Part shown: positions 9,007 through 24,400 of the stretch, piece after piece
How the letters are laid out: the number at the start of each line of letters is the position of its first letter
Numbering within the stretch: the stretch's first letter is position 1
Origin: Anaeramoeba ignava
Lineage: Eukaryota > Metamonada > Anaeramoebidae
DNA: 64,000 nt
Direction of reading: 5' to 3'
Assembly: GCA_028826165.1 (NCBI GenBank)
Contig: JAPDFW010000136.1
Coordinates: 62,001-126,000 of the forward strand
Program-made: the position numbers and the translations under genes
Notes under the pieces: model-generated
Database searches by the model: none
Told to the model about the DNA's origin: nothing
The model's input: only the letters and a program-made list of their open reading frames with translations

Positions 9007-12000
9007 TTAATTTGAGGAATTATTTTCACTTTCTAAATCTTCTTGATTTGAAGAAATTTCTATATCTAAATTTGATTCTGATTCTGATTCAAATTCAGCT
9101 TCCAATCCTTGTTTCATATCTTCTTGATTTTCTAAATCGGATTCTTGTTCATCTTCTGAATCAGTTTCTTCTAAAACTTTTTTAACTTTTTGTTTTTCGA
9201 AATCATTAATATATTCAAGATCGGAAGTTTTACAAGAGAAAAGAGGATAAGGATTAAATGGTTTTTGAACATTTTGTTTTCTTGATTTGACTTGTGAAGA
9301 GAGATGATCCATGCGTTGATAAAGTTGGAGGAAATGATTGAAATTTTCGAGTTTGTAATCAATAACTTGGAAAAGTTCAGAGAGATTTTCAATAAGATTT
9401 GGGTGAGATATGAGATAGGATGTGTAATGAATAAAAACAGAACGGATCCAAGGAAAAAGAAAAGTAATTCTTGTGGGTTTTATTTTGATTCTTTCTGTCA
9501 TTTCTATAAGAAAAGGAATTACTAAAGAGATTGAAAGTTCATGAATTGTTGAATCAATAACATCAGGATCTCTTAATGAGAGACATTGGTTTAGCATTTC
9601 TATATCTTTACTTTTTAATGCCTGTTCGAGTGCTGTTTTAATAGAGTTTGTTTTTGGCTTTTTTTATATTATTTTTTAATATATATTCTTTTAATATTAT
9701 ATATATTTTTAATTAAATTACTTCTACAACATTTTTTCTATGTTCGGAATCTAATCCAAGAGATAGAAGTTTTTCTTCGAAAGTTAGTTCAGTTTCAATA
9801 GATGGAATTTTCTCTAAAATTTTATTATCATTATCATATTCATTATCATTTTCATTATAATTATCATTATCATTTTCATTATCATTATCATTATCATTAT
9901 CATTATCATTATCATTATCATTATCATTTTCATATTCATTATCATTTTCATTTTCATATTCATTATCATTTTCATTTTCATATTCATTATCATTTTCATT
10001 TTCATTATCATTATCATTATCATTTTCATTTTCATTTTCATTATCAATTTCATTTTCATTTTCATTTTCATTATCATTATCACTACCAATTTCATTTTGA
10101 TTTTCATTTTGAGATTCGTTTCCCTTTTAAATTAAAAATAATATACAAAAAAATTCAATTCCAAATTATTTAATATTCAATCTTCTTTTGATAAAAAAGT
10201 AATAAATTATAATACTTACTTCAATTACTTGACTTAAAAATTGATTATCTGTAAAATAAGTCTAAATGAAAATAAATTAAAAATAAATTAAAAATAAATT
10301 AAAAATAAATTAAAAATAAATTAAAAATAAATTAAAAATTTATATCAAAATAAACTAACATGAACTTGGAAAGTTGGATTATTTAATTCTCCCAAAGCAA
10401 GAACAATTTCTGAATTTGAAAGAAATGAAGCACCTAAAAGATTATCACATTGAATTTCTGCGGATGGAAGAACATCATTAAAAGGAGTTTTTCTTTTTTT
10501 CTTTTTAGTTTTTTTGTTTTGATTTTGATTTTGATTTTGATTTTGATGATGAAATTCCCAAATTGAAATTGATTGATCATTATTAGCAAATATATGAAAA
10601 GTATCATCATTTTTAAATCTATTAAATCCAATACAAAGAACTTCATCCATTTCAAATTCTTTTATCAATTTTGAATTTAAAATATTTATTGAAATTAAAA
10701 TATATTTATTAAATTTAAAATATATTTATTAAAATTACGAAAAATTGAAGAAGAATTTCCAAAAGACCAAGCTTGAAATAAATTTTCATTTTGAGAAAGA
10801 GTTAAAAATAAAGAAGAATCGTCAGAAACAATTATTTTATTAATTTTGTTTTGAGATTGATGATCAAATGTTGATTTTATCTAAATTATTTTTTAATATT
10901 GAAAAATTAAAAAGAAAAATAAAAATGAAAATTAATGTGAATTAAATAATACATTTTTCTTCTCAATATCCCAAAGAGAAATCTGATTTTTTGCAGAAAG
11001 AAGATCAAGACCATTATTACAAATAGCAATAGAAGTAATTGGTTTTTCATTCTCAGGGAAAGATCTAAAAAATCAAAACAAACAAAATAAGAATAAGAAT
11101 AAGAATAAGAATAAGAATAAGAAAGAATAAAAGAAAATGTTGTGTTTATAAAAATCAAACCCAATCATTTTCCTAGTTGAAGTGCTCCATTGAACAATTG
11201 CACCATTAGAATAACAAGAATAAATGAATTTTCCACAAGGTGAAAATATAATTTTATTAACTCGAATTTTTTTTTGTTTCAGTTTTCTTGTTGAAGATTT
11301 AATTCTATTGTTTGATAATTTTAATAAAGTAATAATTCCATTTTGATGTCCAAGAGCAACTAAATTCGGAATCTTCAAATAAAATGTAATTAATAAAATT
11401 TAATTATTAAAATTTATTTATTAAAATGTATTTATTAAAATTTATTTATTAAAATTTATTTATTAAAATTTAATTATTAAAATGTATTTATTAAAATGTA
11501 TTTATTAAAATTTATTTATTAAAATGTATTTATTAAAATTTATTTAATAAAATTTATTTAATAAAATTTAATTATTAAAATGTATTTATTAAAATTTATT
11601 TATTAAAATTTATTTATTAAAATGTATTTATTAAAATTTATTTAATAAAATTTAATTATTAAAATGTATTTATTAAAATATAATTAATAAAATTTATTTA
11701 TTAAAATGTATTTATTAAAATGTATTTATTAAAATTTATTTATTAAAATGTATTTATTAAAATGTAATTATTAAAATGTATTTATTAAAATGTATTTATT
11801 AAAATGTATTTATTAAAATGTATTTATTAAAATGTATTTATTAAAATTTATTTATTAAAATGTATTTATTAAAATTTATTTATTAAAATGTATTTATTAA
11901 AATGTAATTATTAAAATGTAATTATTAAAATTTATTTATTAAAATTTATTTATTAAAATTTATTTATTAAAAATTTATTTATTAAAATGTATTTATTAAA

Positions 12001-13457
12001 ATGTATTTATTAAAATGTAATTATTAAAATGTATTTATTAAAATGTATTTAATAAAATGTAATTAATAAAATTTATTTATTAAAATTTAATTAAAATTTA
12101 TTTATTAAAATTTATTTATTAAAATGTATTTATTAAAATTTATTTATTAAAATGTATTTATTAAAATTTATTTATTAAAATTTATTTATTAAAATGTATT
12201 TATTAAAATGTATTTATTAAAATTTATTTATTAAAATGTATTTATTAAAAATGTATTTATTAAAATGTATTTATTAAAATTTATTTATTAAAATTTATTT
12301 ATTAAAAATGTATTTATTAAAATTTATTTATTAAAATTTATTTATTAAAATTTATTTATTAAAATTTAATTAAAATGTATTTATTAAAATTTAATTATTA
12401 AAATTTATTTATTAAAATTTATTTATTAAAATAAAATTTATTAAAAATTATTTATTAAAATTTATTTATTAAAATTTATTTATTAAAATTTATTTATTAA
12501 AATTTATTTATTAAAATTTAATTTTCATTAAAATTTAATTATTAAAATTTAATTATTAAAATTTATTTATTAAAAATTTATTTATTAAAATTTATTTATT
12601 AAAATTTATTTATTAAAATTTATTTATTAAAATTTATTTATTAAAATGTATTTATTAAAATTTATTTATTTAAAATTTATTTATTAAAAATGTATTTATT
12701 AAAAAATTTAAAAAATTTATTTAATAAAATTTATTTATTAAAATGTAATTATTAAAATTTATTTATTAAAATGTATTTATTAAAATTTATTTATTAAAAT
12801 GTATTTATTAAAATTTATTTATTAAAAATGTATTTATTAAAATGTATTTATTAAAATTTATTTATTAAAATGTATTTATTAAAATTTATTTATTAAAATT
12901 TATTTATTAAAAATTTATTTATTAAAATGTATTTATTAAAATTTATTTATTAAAATTTAATTATTAAAATGTATTTATTAAAATGTAATTATTAAAATGT
13001 ATTTATTAAAATTTAAATATTAAAATGTATTTATTAAAATGTATTTATTAAATTGTATTTATTAAAATGTATTTATTAAAATTTATTTATTAAAATTTAT
13101 TTATTAAAATTTAATTATTAAAATGTATTTATTAAAATGTATTTATTAAAATTTATTTATTAAAATGTATTTATTAAAATTTAATTATTAAAATGTATTT
13201 ATTAAAATGTATTTATTAAAATTTATTTATTAAAATTTATTTATTAAAATGTATTTATTAAAATTTAAATAGTTTTATAAATAATTTACTTGTTTATTGT
13301 GTTTATTTTCTTTTGTCCAAGAAAATGTTGTTATTTTTGATTTTGATAAAGAACTTAAATTTATTTCAAATATTTTTTCATTTGTTTTTGTTTTCCAAAT
13401 TGTAAGTATATTTGAATCATTTAATGAAATCCATTTTTTTGAATTATAACTAAACAT
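9007..13457 (-). CDS. UTP5: U3 snoRNP protein UTP5/WDR43 (WD40 plus Utp12 domain)
   Basis: Eight minus-strand exons join to 675 aa, close to human WDR43: 13457-13290, 11372-11161, 11064-10953, 10880-10739, 10658-10360, 10261-10220, 10123-9722 and 9657-9007. All junctions are GT-AG and in phase. WDR43/UTP5 belongs to the t-UTP complex that starts small-subunit rRNA processing in the nucleolus. Exons 1-6 encode WD40 blades (NLVALGHQNG, NQISLWDIEK, DQSISIWEFHH). Exon 7 holds an N/D/E repeat tract followed by TFEEKLLSLGLD, the linker typical of this family. Exon 8 is the Utp12 domain (ALEQALKSKDIEMLNQCLSL, then FPWIRSVFIHYTSYL) with an acidic, Ser-rich tail. Intron 1 (1.9 kb) is pure repeat. The gene is head-to-head with thiolase. 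Confidence 0.86.
11373..13289 (-). repeat. Repeat-filled intron 1 of UTP5/WDR43
   Basis: A 1,917-nt intron of imperfect 12-bp units; on the plus strand they read TTTATTAAAATG or the same with a final T. The sense strand (minus) has almost no G, so GT and AG do not occur inside the array. No embedded ORF or RNA gene is visible. Confidence 0.92.
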
Positions 13458-13558
13458 TTTTTATAAAGAAAAAAAAAATGAAAAAAAAAATGAAAAAAAT
13501 GAAAAAAAAAATGAAAAAATGAAAAAAAAAAAAAATTTCACTTTTCTTTCTTTTTTTA
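13458..13558. promoter_or_regulatory. Shared divergent promoter of UTP5/WDR43 and thiolase
   Basis: A 101-bp spacer. On the minus strand it is a run of TTTTTTTCA units ending before the UTP5 ATG; on the plus strand TTTCACTTTTC precedes the thiolase ATG at 13559. A degraded, shortened copy of this spacer lies inside thiolase intron 1 near 14,390-14,430. Confidence 0.45.
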
Positions 13559-16450
<2,892 letters not shown>

Positions 16451-16657
16451 TTTTAATCTTTAATCTTTAATCTTTAATCTTTAATCTTTAATTTTTAATT
16501 TTTAATCTTTAATTTTAATCTTTAATCTTTAATCTTTAATCTTTAATCTTTAACAAAAAATTTAAAAGAGAACAATCTTTTTAATAATTTTTTTTTACTC
16601 TTTTAAAAATCTTCTTAATCAATCAAAAAAGAAAAAAAAGAATTTAGAATTTAGAAT
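16451..16657. repeat. TTTAATC repeats between convergent genes
   Basis: TTTAATC heptamers run to about 16,552, followed by AT-rich sequence with two roughly complementary A/T-rich blocks between the two stop codons. No gene is seen. Confidence 0.7.
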
Positions 16658-18267
16658 TTAAAAAATTGATTCAAAATCATCATTTCCAAATTCATTTCCA
16701 AATTCATTTCCTAATTCATTTCCAAATTCATCTCCAAATTCATCTCCAAATTCATCCTCATTATTAACGAAAATTTGAGAATTCTTTTCTAAAAATTTTG
16801 TTCTAAAATCATGTTCAAAAATTCCATCTTTCCATAAAACTACAGTTCCATCAGAATTACAAGTAGCAAAAATATGAGAATTTAAAGATAAAGCATTTAA
16901 AACAATTCCTTCTTGAATTGGGGGAATATCTTCAACACAAAATCTTTGAATTTGAGGTAGTAAATCTTTAATTGATTCAAAATCAAATTCTTGAGAATAA
17001 AATGATTGCTCCAAATCTGCAAATTTTTGGATTTCTTGAGTTGGTTTTGTTTTGATTTCAATTTTAGAATCTAAAATAGATTGTTCAAACATTTCTGGAT
17101 CAGTTGTTCTCCAAATTCTAATATAACCTTCTTGAGTAATCGAAGTAATACAAGCACTAAAAAAAATGAAATGATTAAAATAATTAAATTGAACATCAAA
17201 AAATTAAATATTGAATTCAATTCAATTTTTTACCCATCATAAAGAGGAATAATAAAATTAATTGTTGTTTGATGAGCAGTTCCAATTTTAAATATTTTTT
17301 CTTCAGTTTGTAAGTCAACAATCAAAAATCCTTTATCAATAACAACACAAAGATATCTTGATTCATGACAATAAATATAATTCAAGGTATCAAGAACATT
17401 ATCATTCTCGAACAACTGAATATTATTCAAAATTTCACCAGAAATATCCCATAAATGAACATGACCATTTAAAGAAACAGTAATAAAAGAATTTTTTGAA
17501 ACAGGAATCAACCAACCGATAAATGAATTCTCAAGTTTTGGATCCAATTTCTGATATTCTTTTTCAAAATTCTCATCAACAAAATGATACAAAATCAAAT
17601 ATGAAGAGTTTTCTAATAATACAACAAGTGTTTCTTTTTCTTGGAAGTAAATAATTTTCTTAATTTTTTTTTCTGGTTCAGGATTTTCAAAAGAGAATTT
17701 TTGAGTCATAGTATTTATATCCCAAATATAAAATTTCCCATCATTTGCAAAAGAAATAAAACTAGAATCATCCAACAAAGACAAATACTGTATGATAAAC
17801 GATTGGTTGTTTTTTAATTGCGATATTTTATAATCGTCATTGGAAAATGAAAGTGAATCTAAAGATCCATTTGATTTTGAAAATATAAATATATTTTGAT
17901 TTGGAATGTAAACCCAACAAATAATTTCTATATCTTGTTCTAGTTCAATGATTTTCAGTTGTTCTCCTAAACAATAATTCCAGATGATGATTTCCTTGTG
18001 ATTTGTGATGGTGATCATTTTTTCATCATCAATGGGAACTATTTCTTGAATCATGGAATCATTTACTTTTAAAATTTGAATTTCATTTATTCTGTTAAAA
18101 AAGCTTGAATGTGAATTATTTTGTGGAAATAATAATGATTTTTCATCTTGGGTTTGAAAAAATTGGTTTTGAGAAATGTACAAATCATTTTCAGAAATGA
18201 TATTTTTTGGTTCAGAATTTTCAATAAAAAGATTTTGTGATTCTTGTTTTGTATGTTTTTGTCCCAT
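16658..18267 (-). CDS. WD40-repeat protein with possible N-myristoylation signal
   Basis: Exons 18267-17234 and 17156-16658 join (phase 2, donor GTAAAA, acceptor TTTTTTAG) to a 510-aa protein. The start MGQKHTKQ has Gly2 and a Thr at position 6, the arrangement recognised by N-myristoyltransferase, followed by basic residues, so membrane attachment is plausible. At least four degenerate WD-type blades can be seen: ITNHKEIIIWNY, FANDGKFYIWDI, VSLNGHVHLWDI and, across the splice, ITQEGYIRIWRT, plus CNSDGTVVLWKD. The C-terminus is an acidic FGNE/FGDE repeat. I recognise no specific orthologue. The upstream region has five TTTTTCA units before the ATG. Confidence 0.75.
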
Positions 18268-18342
18268 TTTTTTTTTTAAAATGAAGAATGAAAAATGAAA
18301 AATGAAAAATGAAAAAAATTTTTTGAAAAATTTATTAATTAA
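18268..18342 (-). promoter_or_regulatory. Promoter of the WD40 protein gene
   Basis: On the minus strand, repeated TTTTTCA/TTCTTCA units end about 15 nt before the ATG at 18267. The spacer from the upstream gene's stop codon is only 75 bp. Confidence 0.4.
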
Positions 18343-21321
18343 TTAATCTGTAAAAGTTTCATAAGCAAACAATAAAATATCTTGTTCATTTTTTTGTTTT
18401 TTCTCTTCAAAATCAGGATTATTCAATTTAAACATTTTATAAAATGAATTATCATCATTTAAAAATTTCCATTCATTTTTAATAACAAAATCCATAATTT
18501 TATTTTCTAAAGATAAAATTTCCAAACCGGAAATATTTTTAATAACATCTTTAACATTTTCAATAGAAAGATTTTTATGGATAAAATGCACAATAGAGTC
18601 TTGAAAAAAGGAAGAATTTAAACCATAATATTGATTAGCATCAATTAATTCAAGCGCAATTTTCATTGTTAAATTAGACAATTGATTAGTATATAAAAAA
18701 TGAATAAGAACTTGAATTGCTTCATAAGATCTTCCAGAAAGATCATGAACTTCATGTTTTGAATCCTGAACGGATAAAAACATTCCTCTGAATAATTCTG
18801 TTCTTGATCCAAGTATTAATTTGTGAATTGCTATTTTTTGATTTTCTACTATTAAATAAAAATCTTTTGTTGATTCTTCATTTAATAATTCTTCTAAATT
18901 TTTTTCTACAAGTTCAAATTCTCCTGTTTTTTCAAATTTTTCAATTTGATCTAAAAGGGAATCTATTCTTAATTTTTCTGCGATATTTTTGATTTGTAAA
19001 ATTTGTTCTAAAGGAAGTTTAAGATCCAAAATTCCTCCTAAAAAATTTTTTTTTTTGAATATAAATTTTTTTTTTTTGAATATTATTCTAAATGTTTCTT
19101 CTACCTGTATAAACCCACAAAAGAAAATCCATCACTTCTTTTTTTTCATTCCCAGAAAATTGTAAAGAAAATAATAAAGGATTCCATTTCTCTTTAAGTC
19201 TACATTTCATAATTAAATCATGAACAAAAATTTCACCATCAATACATTTAAAGGATTTTGAAGCGAAATTTTGAGAGAAAAGCAAATTCTTCATGTCTTG
19301 AGAAAAAGAAGACATATTATCAATAGGATCAACAAGAATTTCCAAAAAATCTGAATGGTAATGCCAATCGGGCTCAGAATTAGCTTGATAGCCACCTCCA
19401 AACATATATATTTTACCAGCAAAATAAAAAGAACTATCTGAAAATCTCCAAGGATATTCAACTCCATTTGTTTTTAATTGATGCCAATATGAAAGTGGAT
19501 TAAAAACCCACATTTCACGTGTAAAATCACCTGATTCTAACATTCCATTAAAAATACACACTTGATTATCAAAAGTAATTGCGGAATGTCCACAAACAAG
19601 TGGAGGAATATAATCCAATTTGGGTTTTGACCAAGATTGATTTTGGAATGAAAAAATAAATATATCCTTAATATTATCATTATTTCCATCAGATCCGCCA
19701 ATAATATACATAGAATCGGAAATAACACTTGCTGTGTGCCGAAAAATACGCCCAACAATAGAATGGACATATTCCCAAACAAATGTTTCCAAATCAAATT
19801 TCAAAAATGATTTTAAAATTTCATCATTTCTTCCTATTCCTCCAAGAACCCATAATTTATTATCATAAACAACACTGCTATGATAGCAGCGGAATTCGGG
19901 TATTATTTTCCCGTTATATTTTATTTCTTCCCATATTTGCTTTTTGATATCTAATCTCCACATATCATTCATATCTCGATTTAAACGACTTGATCCTCCA
20001 AAAATATAAAATTGATTTTTATAAAAGAAGGCTGTTTGTCCTGTTCTACCAGCAGGTTTTGAACCTTTGATTTCTATTTTCTTCCATTTTTTTGTGTCTT
20101 TTCAATTTTATTTATTTTAATTTTGATTTTTAATTTTGATTTTAATTTTTAATTTTTGATTTTGATTTTGATTTTGATTTTGATTTTGATTTTTGAATTT
20201 TAATTTTAATTTTGATTTTGATTTTAATTTTGATTATTAAATTTAATTTTGATTTTGATTTTGATTTTGATTTTGATTTTGATTTTGAATTTGATTTTAA
20301 TTTTGATTTTAATTTTAATTTTAATTTTGATTTTGATTTTAATTTTAATTTTAATTTTAATTTTGATTTTGATTTTGATTTTGGTTTTAATTTTAATTTT
20401 GATTTTGATTTTAATTTTGATTTTGATTTTTGATTTTGATTTTAATTTTGATTTTGATTTTGATTTTTGATTTTGATTTTAATTTTGATTTTAATTTTAA
20501 TTTTAATTTTAATTTTAATTTTAATTTTAATTTTGATTTTAATTTTGATTTTGGATTTTAATTTTAATTTTAATTTTGATTTTGATTTTCATTTTGATTT
20601 TAATTTTGATTTTGATTTTGATTTTGATTTTGATTTATTTTCATTTTGAATTTTGATTTTGATTTTGATTTTAATTTTGATTTTGATTATTAAATTTAAT
20701 TTTGATTTTGATTTTGATTATTAATTTTGAATTTTGATTTTGATTTTGATTTTGATTTTGATTTTGATTTTTAATTTTAATTTTAATTTTGATTTTGATT
20801 ATTAAATTTGATTTTGATTTTGAATTTGATTTTGATTTTGATTTTGATTTTGATTTTGATTTTGAATTTGATTTTAATTTATTTTAATTTTAATTTTGAT
20901 TTTGATTTTGATTTTTGATTTTGAATTTTAATTTTAATTTTAATTTTGATTTTGATTTTGATTTTAATTTTGATTTTAATTTTGATTTTAATTTTGATTT
21001 TTTTTGATTTTGATTTTGATTTTGATTTTGATTTTGATTTTGATTTTGATTTTGATTTTGATTTTTATTTTGATTTTGATTATTAAATTTAATTTTGATT
21101 TTGATTTTGATTTTAATTTTGATTTTAATTTATTTTAATTTTAATTTTGAATTACAAATGTTGAGTTCCCATAAATCATTATGTCGAATTTCTGAACATT
21201 TTCCTCCAAATAAAAGACAAAATTTTTTTCCATCTTCGGTTTCACATAAAGTTATTGATTGACCATATCTTTTTGAAGGATAAGTTTTTGAAGAACTTTT
21301 TATATTTATCCACTCTAACAT
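18343..21321 (-). CDS. Kelch-repeat protein with C-terminal BTB domains
   Basis: Exons 21321-21156, 20097-19105 and 19037-18343 join in phase to 617 aa. The N-terminal half is a kelch propeller: FCLLFGGKCS, then, across the first splice, FYIFGGSSRLN, LWVLGGIG, MYIIGGSDG, VCIFNGML and IYMFGGGYQ, with matching W residues (W-K-K-I-E, VWEYV, SWSKP). A first, divergent BTB follows (GEIFVHDLIM, FLLWVYTG, completed across the second splice), then a second, clearer BTB (KDFYLIVENQKIAIHKLILG and FLYTNQL) and a helical tail. Kelch-double BTB proteins of this kind are common in amoebae. A scaffold or ubiquitin-adaptor role is plausible but unproven. Intron 1 (1,058 nt) is repeat. Confidence 0.78.
20098..21155 (-). 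repeat. Repeat-filled intron 1 of the kelch-BTB gene
   Basis: A 1,058-nt intron; on the plus strand it is TTTTGA/TTTTAA hexamers, so the sense strand reads AAAATC/AAAATT without G. Open frames inside it are repeat artefacts. Confidence 0.92.
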
Positions 21322-21408
21322 TTAAATTTAAAAAAAGAAAGAAAAATAATAAATAAAAAAAAGAAAAAAATTTTTTCATTTTTTTTTTTTCATTTTTTTT
21401 TTATTGAA
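21322..21408. promoter_or_regulatory. Divergent promoter of kelch-BTB and THADA genes
   Basis: An 87-bp spacer. The plus strand has two TTTTTCATTTTT elements ending 10 nt before the THADA ATG. The minus strand shows T-rich sequence but no TCATTT, making the kelch gene one of the few exceptions. Confidence 0.4.
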
Positions 21409-24400
21409 ATGAGTCAAAAAAAAATTTTGAGAACTAAAACTTTAACAAATCTTCCTCGTTTAAACACAAATTTTATTGAGGAAATTTCTAAAATGAATGA
21501 AACAAAAATCCCAATAATATTTGAAGCATTTTTACAATCAAAAACATTAGATGAACAATTAGTAAATCTAAATAAAATTGAAGTTAGAATTTTAGAATTA
21601 TTAGATGACTTGAAAAACAGAAGAAAAGTAGAAGAAAAAAAAAAAGCAAAAGAAAAAATAGAAAAAATAGAAAAAATATATGGAAATCTAGCAAAAACAA
21701 TAATGGCTTATCTTCTTTATCCTGGTTTGACAGGAATTTTTTCCCCAATTTCAAGAATTATTGCGAAAATGAATAAACAATTTCCAAACGTTATTAAACC
21801 AATAATCGAAGAACAAATAAACCGTTTTTTACTTCAAATTCCTCAAGTTTGGCCACAAGAAATTCAAAAACAAACGGAACTATTTCAAAATCTCCAAATA
21901 TTATCTCATGTTTTTGGAAATAATCTTTTTAGATCTCAAGTCAAGGAAATTATTACAAACGAACATATTTTTGCAATTGTTCATTTTTCAGAGTTGATAT
22001 TGAATAAATTTATAAATGAAATTATCCAAAAAGAATATCAATTCTCAACTAAATTAAAAGGATTTATCAACGTTATTTACAAAGTAATAAGTACATTATT
22101 TACAAAAGATTTTGAAAAATTTATTGGGCCAATTATTGAGGAAAACAAAATCAACACAGATCTATTTTTCAATCAAAATCAAGAAAATAATGAAAATCAA
22201 AAATCAAATTTTCTTCATAAGCTAATTAAATCCACATTTTCACTACTTTCGTTGAATATTTCAGATAGAGAAACAATTTCAAGATCATCTTTTATTTTGC
22301 TATTAATATTAGATCAAATGACAAAAAACCAAGATGCATTCATTATCAATAGTGTTTTCACATTTTTCAATATTCAAACTATTTCCTTCATAAAATCACA
22401 AAATCAAATTGAAAATGAAAATCAAAATCAAAATCAAAATCAAAATCAAATTGAAAATCAAATTGAAAATCAAAATCAAAATCAAAATCAAAATCAAAAT
22501 CAAAATCAAAATCAAAATCAAAATCAAAATCAAAATCAAAATCAAATTGAAAATCAAAATCAAAATGAAAATCAAACAAAATTCTCCAAGAATAACATGA
22601 TTTGGAATTATTTCTTGCCTTTAGATTCCAAAAAAACATCTCTTAGTGATTTTTTCCAAAATCTTCCAATGAGATCTCAAATTGAATTATTAAATGGATT
22701 AACATGCTCTTCAAAAATTAAAAGATTGATTAAACCATTCTATATAGACTCTTCTGAATCACCAAATACTATCCTTTATGATTTACTGATTGATAAATTT
22801 TGCACCTTATCAACAACTTTGAAAAAGGAATATGAAAAATTTCCTTCTCTTGTTGGATTAAAAAATGTTTTACAACAAATAACTAAAAATTATAGGCTTC
22901 TTGAGAAATCAGGATTTAGAAAATCAAATTTTGTTGAAAAAAACAATACAAGAATTCTCAACATTATCTGGGATAATATTGGAAATTCAGAATCAATGAT
23001 TTCTTTAGATGCAAAAGAAGTTTTTGAAATATGGATGAAATTTTGTACAAATGATATTAGAATAGAAAATCTTGAGAAATGCTTGAAAATTTCCTGGAAT
23101 AATAACATAAAACCTCTTTTAATTACTGCAGTTGTTAAATTTATTGATGCTCAAGAAGTTTTCAAGATTAATCCTAATTTTTTCCCAGAATTTTTCAAAA
23201 TTCTTCGTGATCAACTTCGAAACCAACGAAATACGAAATTATTTACTCAAATGCTTCAAAGTTTAAGTTCTAAAATGAGTTTGGAGGAGCATTCCAAATA
23301 TTGGCTTTCTCCAGTAATAGAATCATTATCTTCATTTGATAATAAGATTCGGCAACCTATTACAGAATATGTACTTCCAGCATTATTGAAATTTGACACT
23401 AATATTTTCCAATTAATTCTTGATAAAATAATTGGGAATGAAAATGAAAATCAAAAAAATTTTGCACTTCTATTTTTATTAAGAACTGCAAGAAATTTAT
23501 CTATTGTTGATTCATCTTCTTTAGAATATTTTTTCCATGGAAAAAAATTAAATCCTCAAGATTCTGATGATATAATAGAAAATCTTAATGGAGATTCTAT
23601 TATTGAAAAAGCCTTATTAAACGCTGATGAATCTATTCGATTAAATGCTATTGAATTACTGACATTTCATTCCAAAATAGGAGAACCAATATCTCTATTG
23701 GAAATACTTCTTCTTCGAAAATATCTTATTTATAGTTTGAAGGTTGTTCTTCCAGATCATAAAAAAAGAATAAGTAACTGCATGCTTCGTTTATTCCCAC
23801 GAATCATTTCCACATTCACAAAACAACAGAATATTGAAAGTGAATCAAAAAAATTGGAAATTATAAAGGAATTTTTAGTCTGGTTTTTCTCCTTTATTGT
23901 TTATTCCCTTCATCCAGGATCATCATTTAATAGAAAGACCTTATTTATTCCTTTTTTGGAAACTATAACAAATTTTTTTCCGATGATCCAATTTGAAAAT
24001 GAAAATGAAAATGAAAATGATAATGATAGTAATTTGAATGTTATCCAAGAAACAATCTCAAAAGTACTTTTTTCAACTCATTCTGTAATGAATTTTGTCA
24101 ATAATTTAATTGAAGGATGGGATCAAACACGAATAATTTCATTTGAAATACTGAAAAAAATACCTTCAAAAATTATTGGATTTTCAAATTTGCAATTTGT
24201 TTCCAATATGCTTGCTTGGACAATAGGAAAACTGTTAAAAGCCAAGAAATTACGAGAAGCAGACACAGGATCAAAAGTTATCCAACTGATATTTAAAAAA
24301 TCTGTTATTGAATTTGGATGGAATTTTAAGAATTGGGATCATAAACAGCGAAAAACAATTCAAATTAAAACACACAATAATCAAGTTGGGTATTTGCATA

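Noticed and set aside
9802-10173. His/Tyr/Phe-rich ORF on the plus strand
   Set aside because: It is the antisense of the N/D/E repeat in UTP5 exon 7, which is in frame with conserved sequence.
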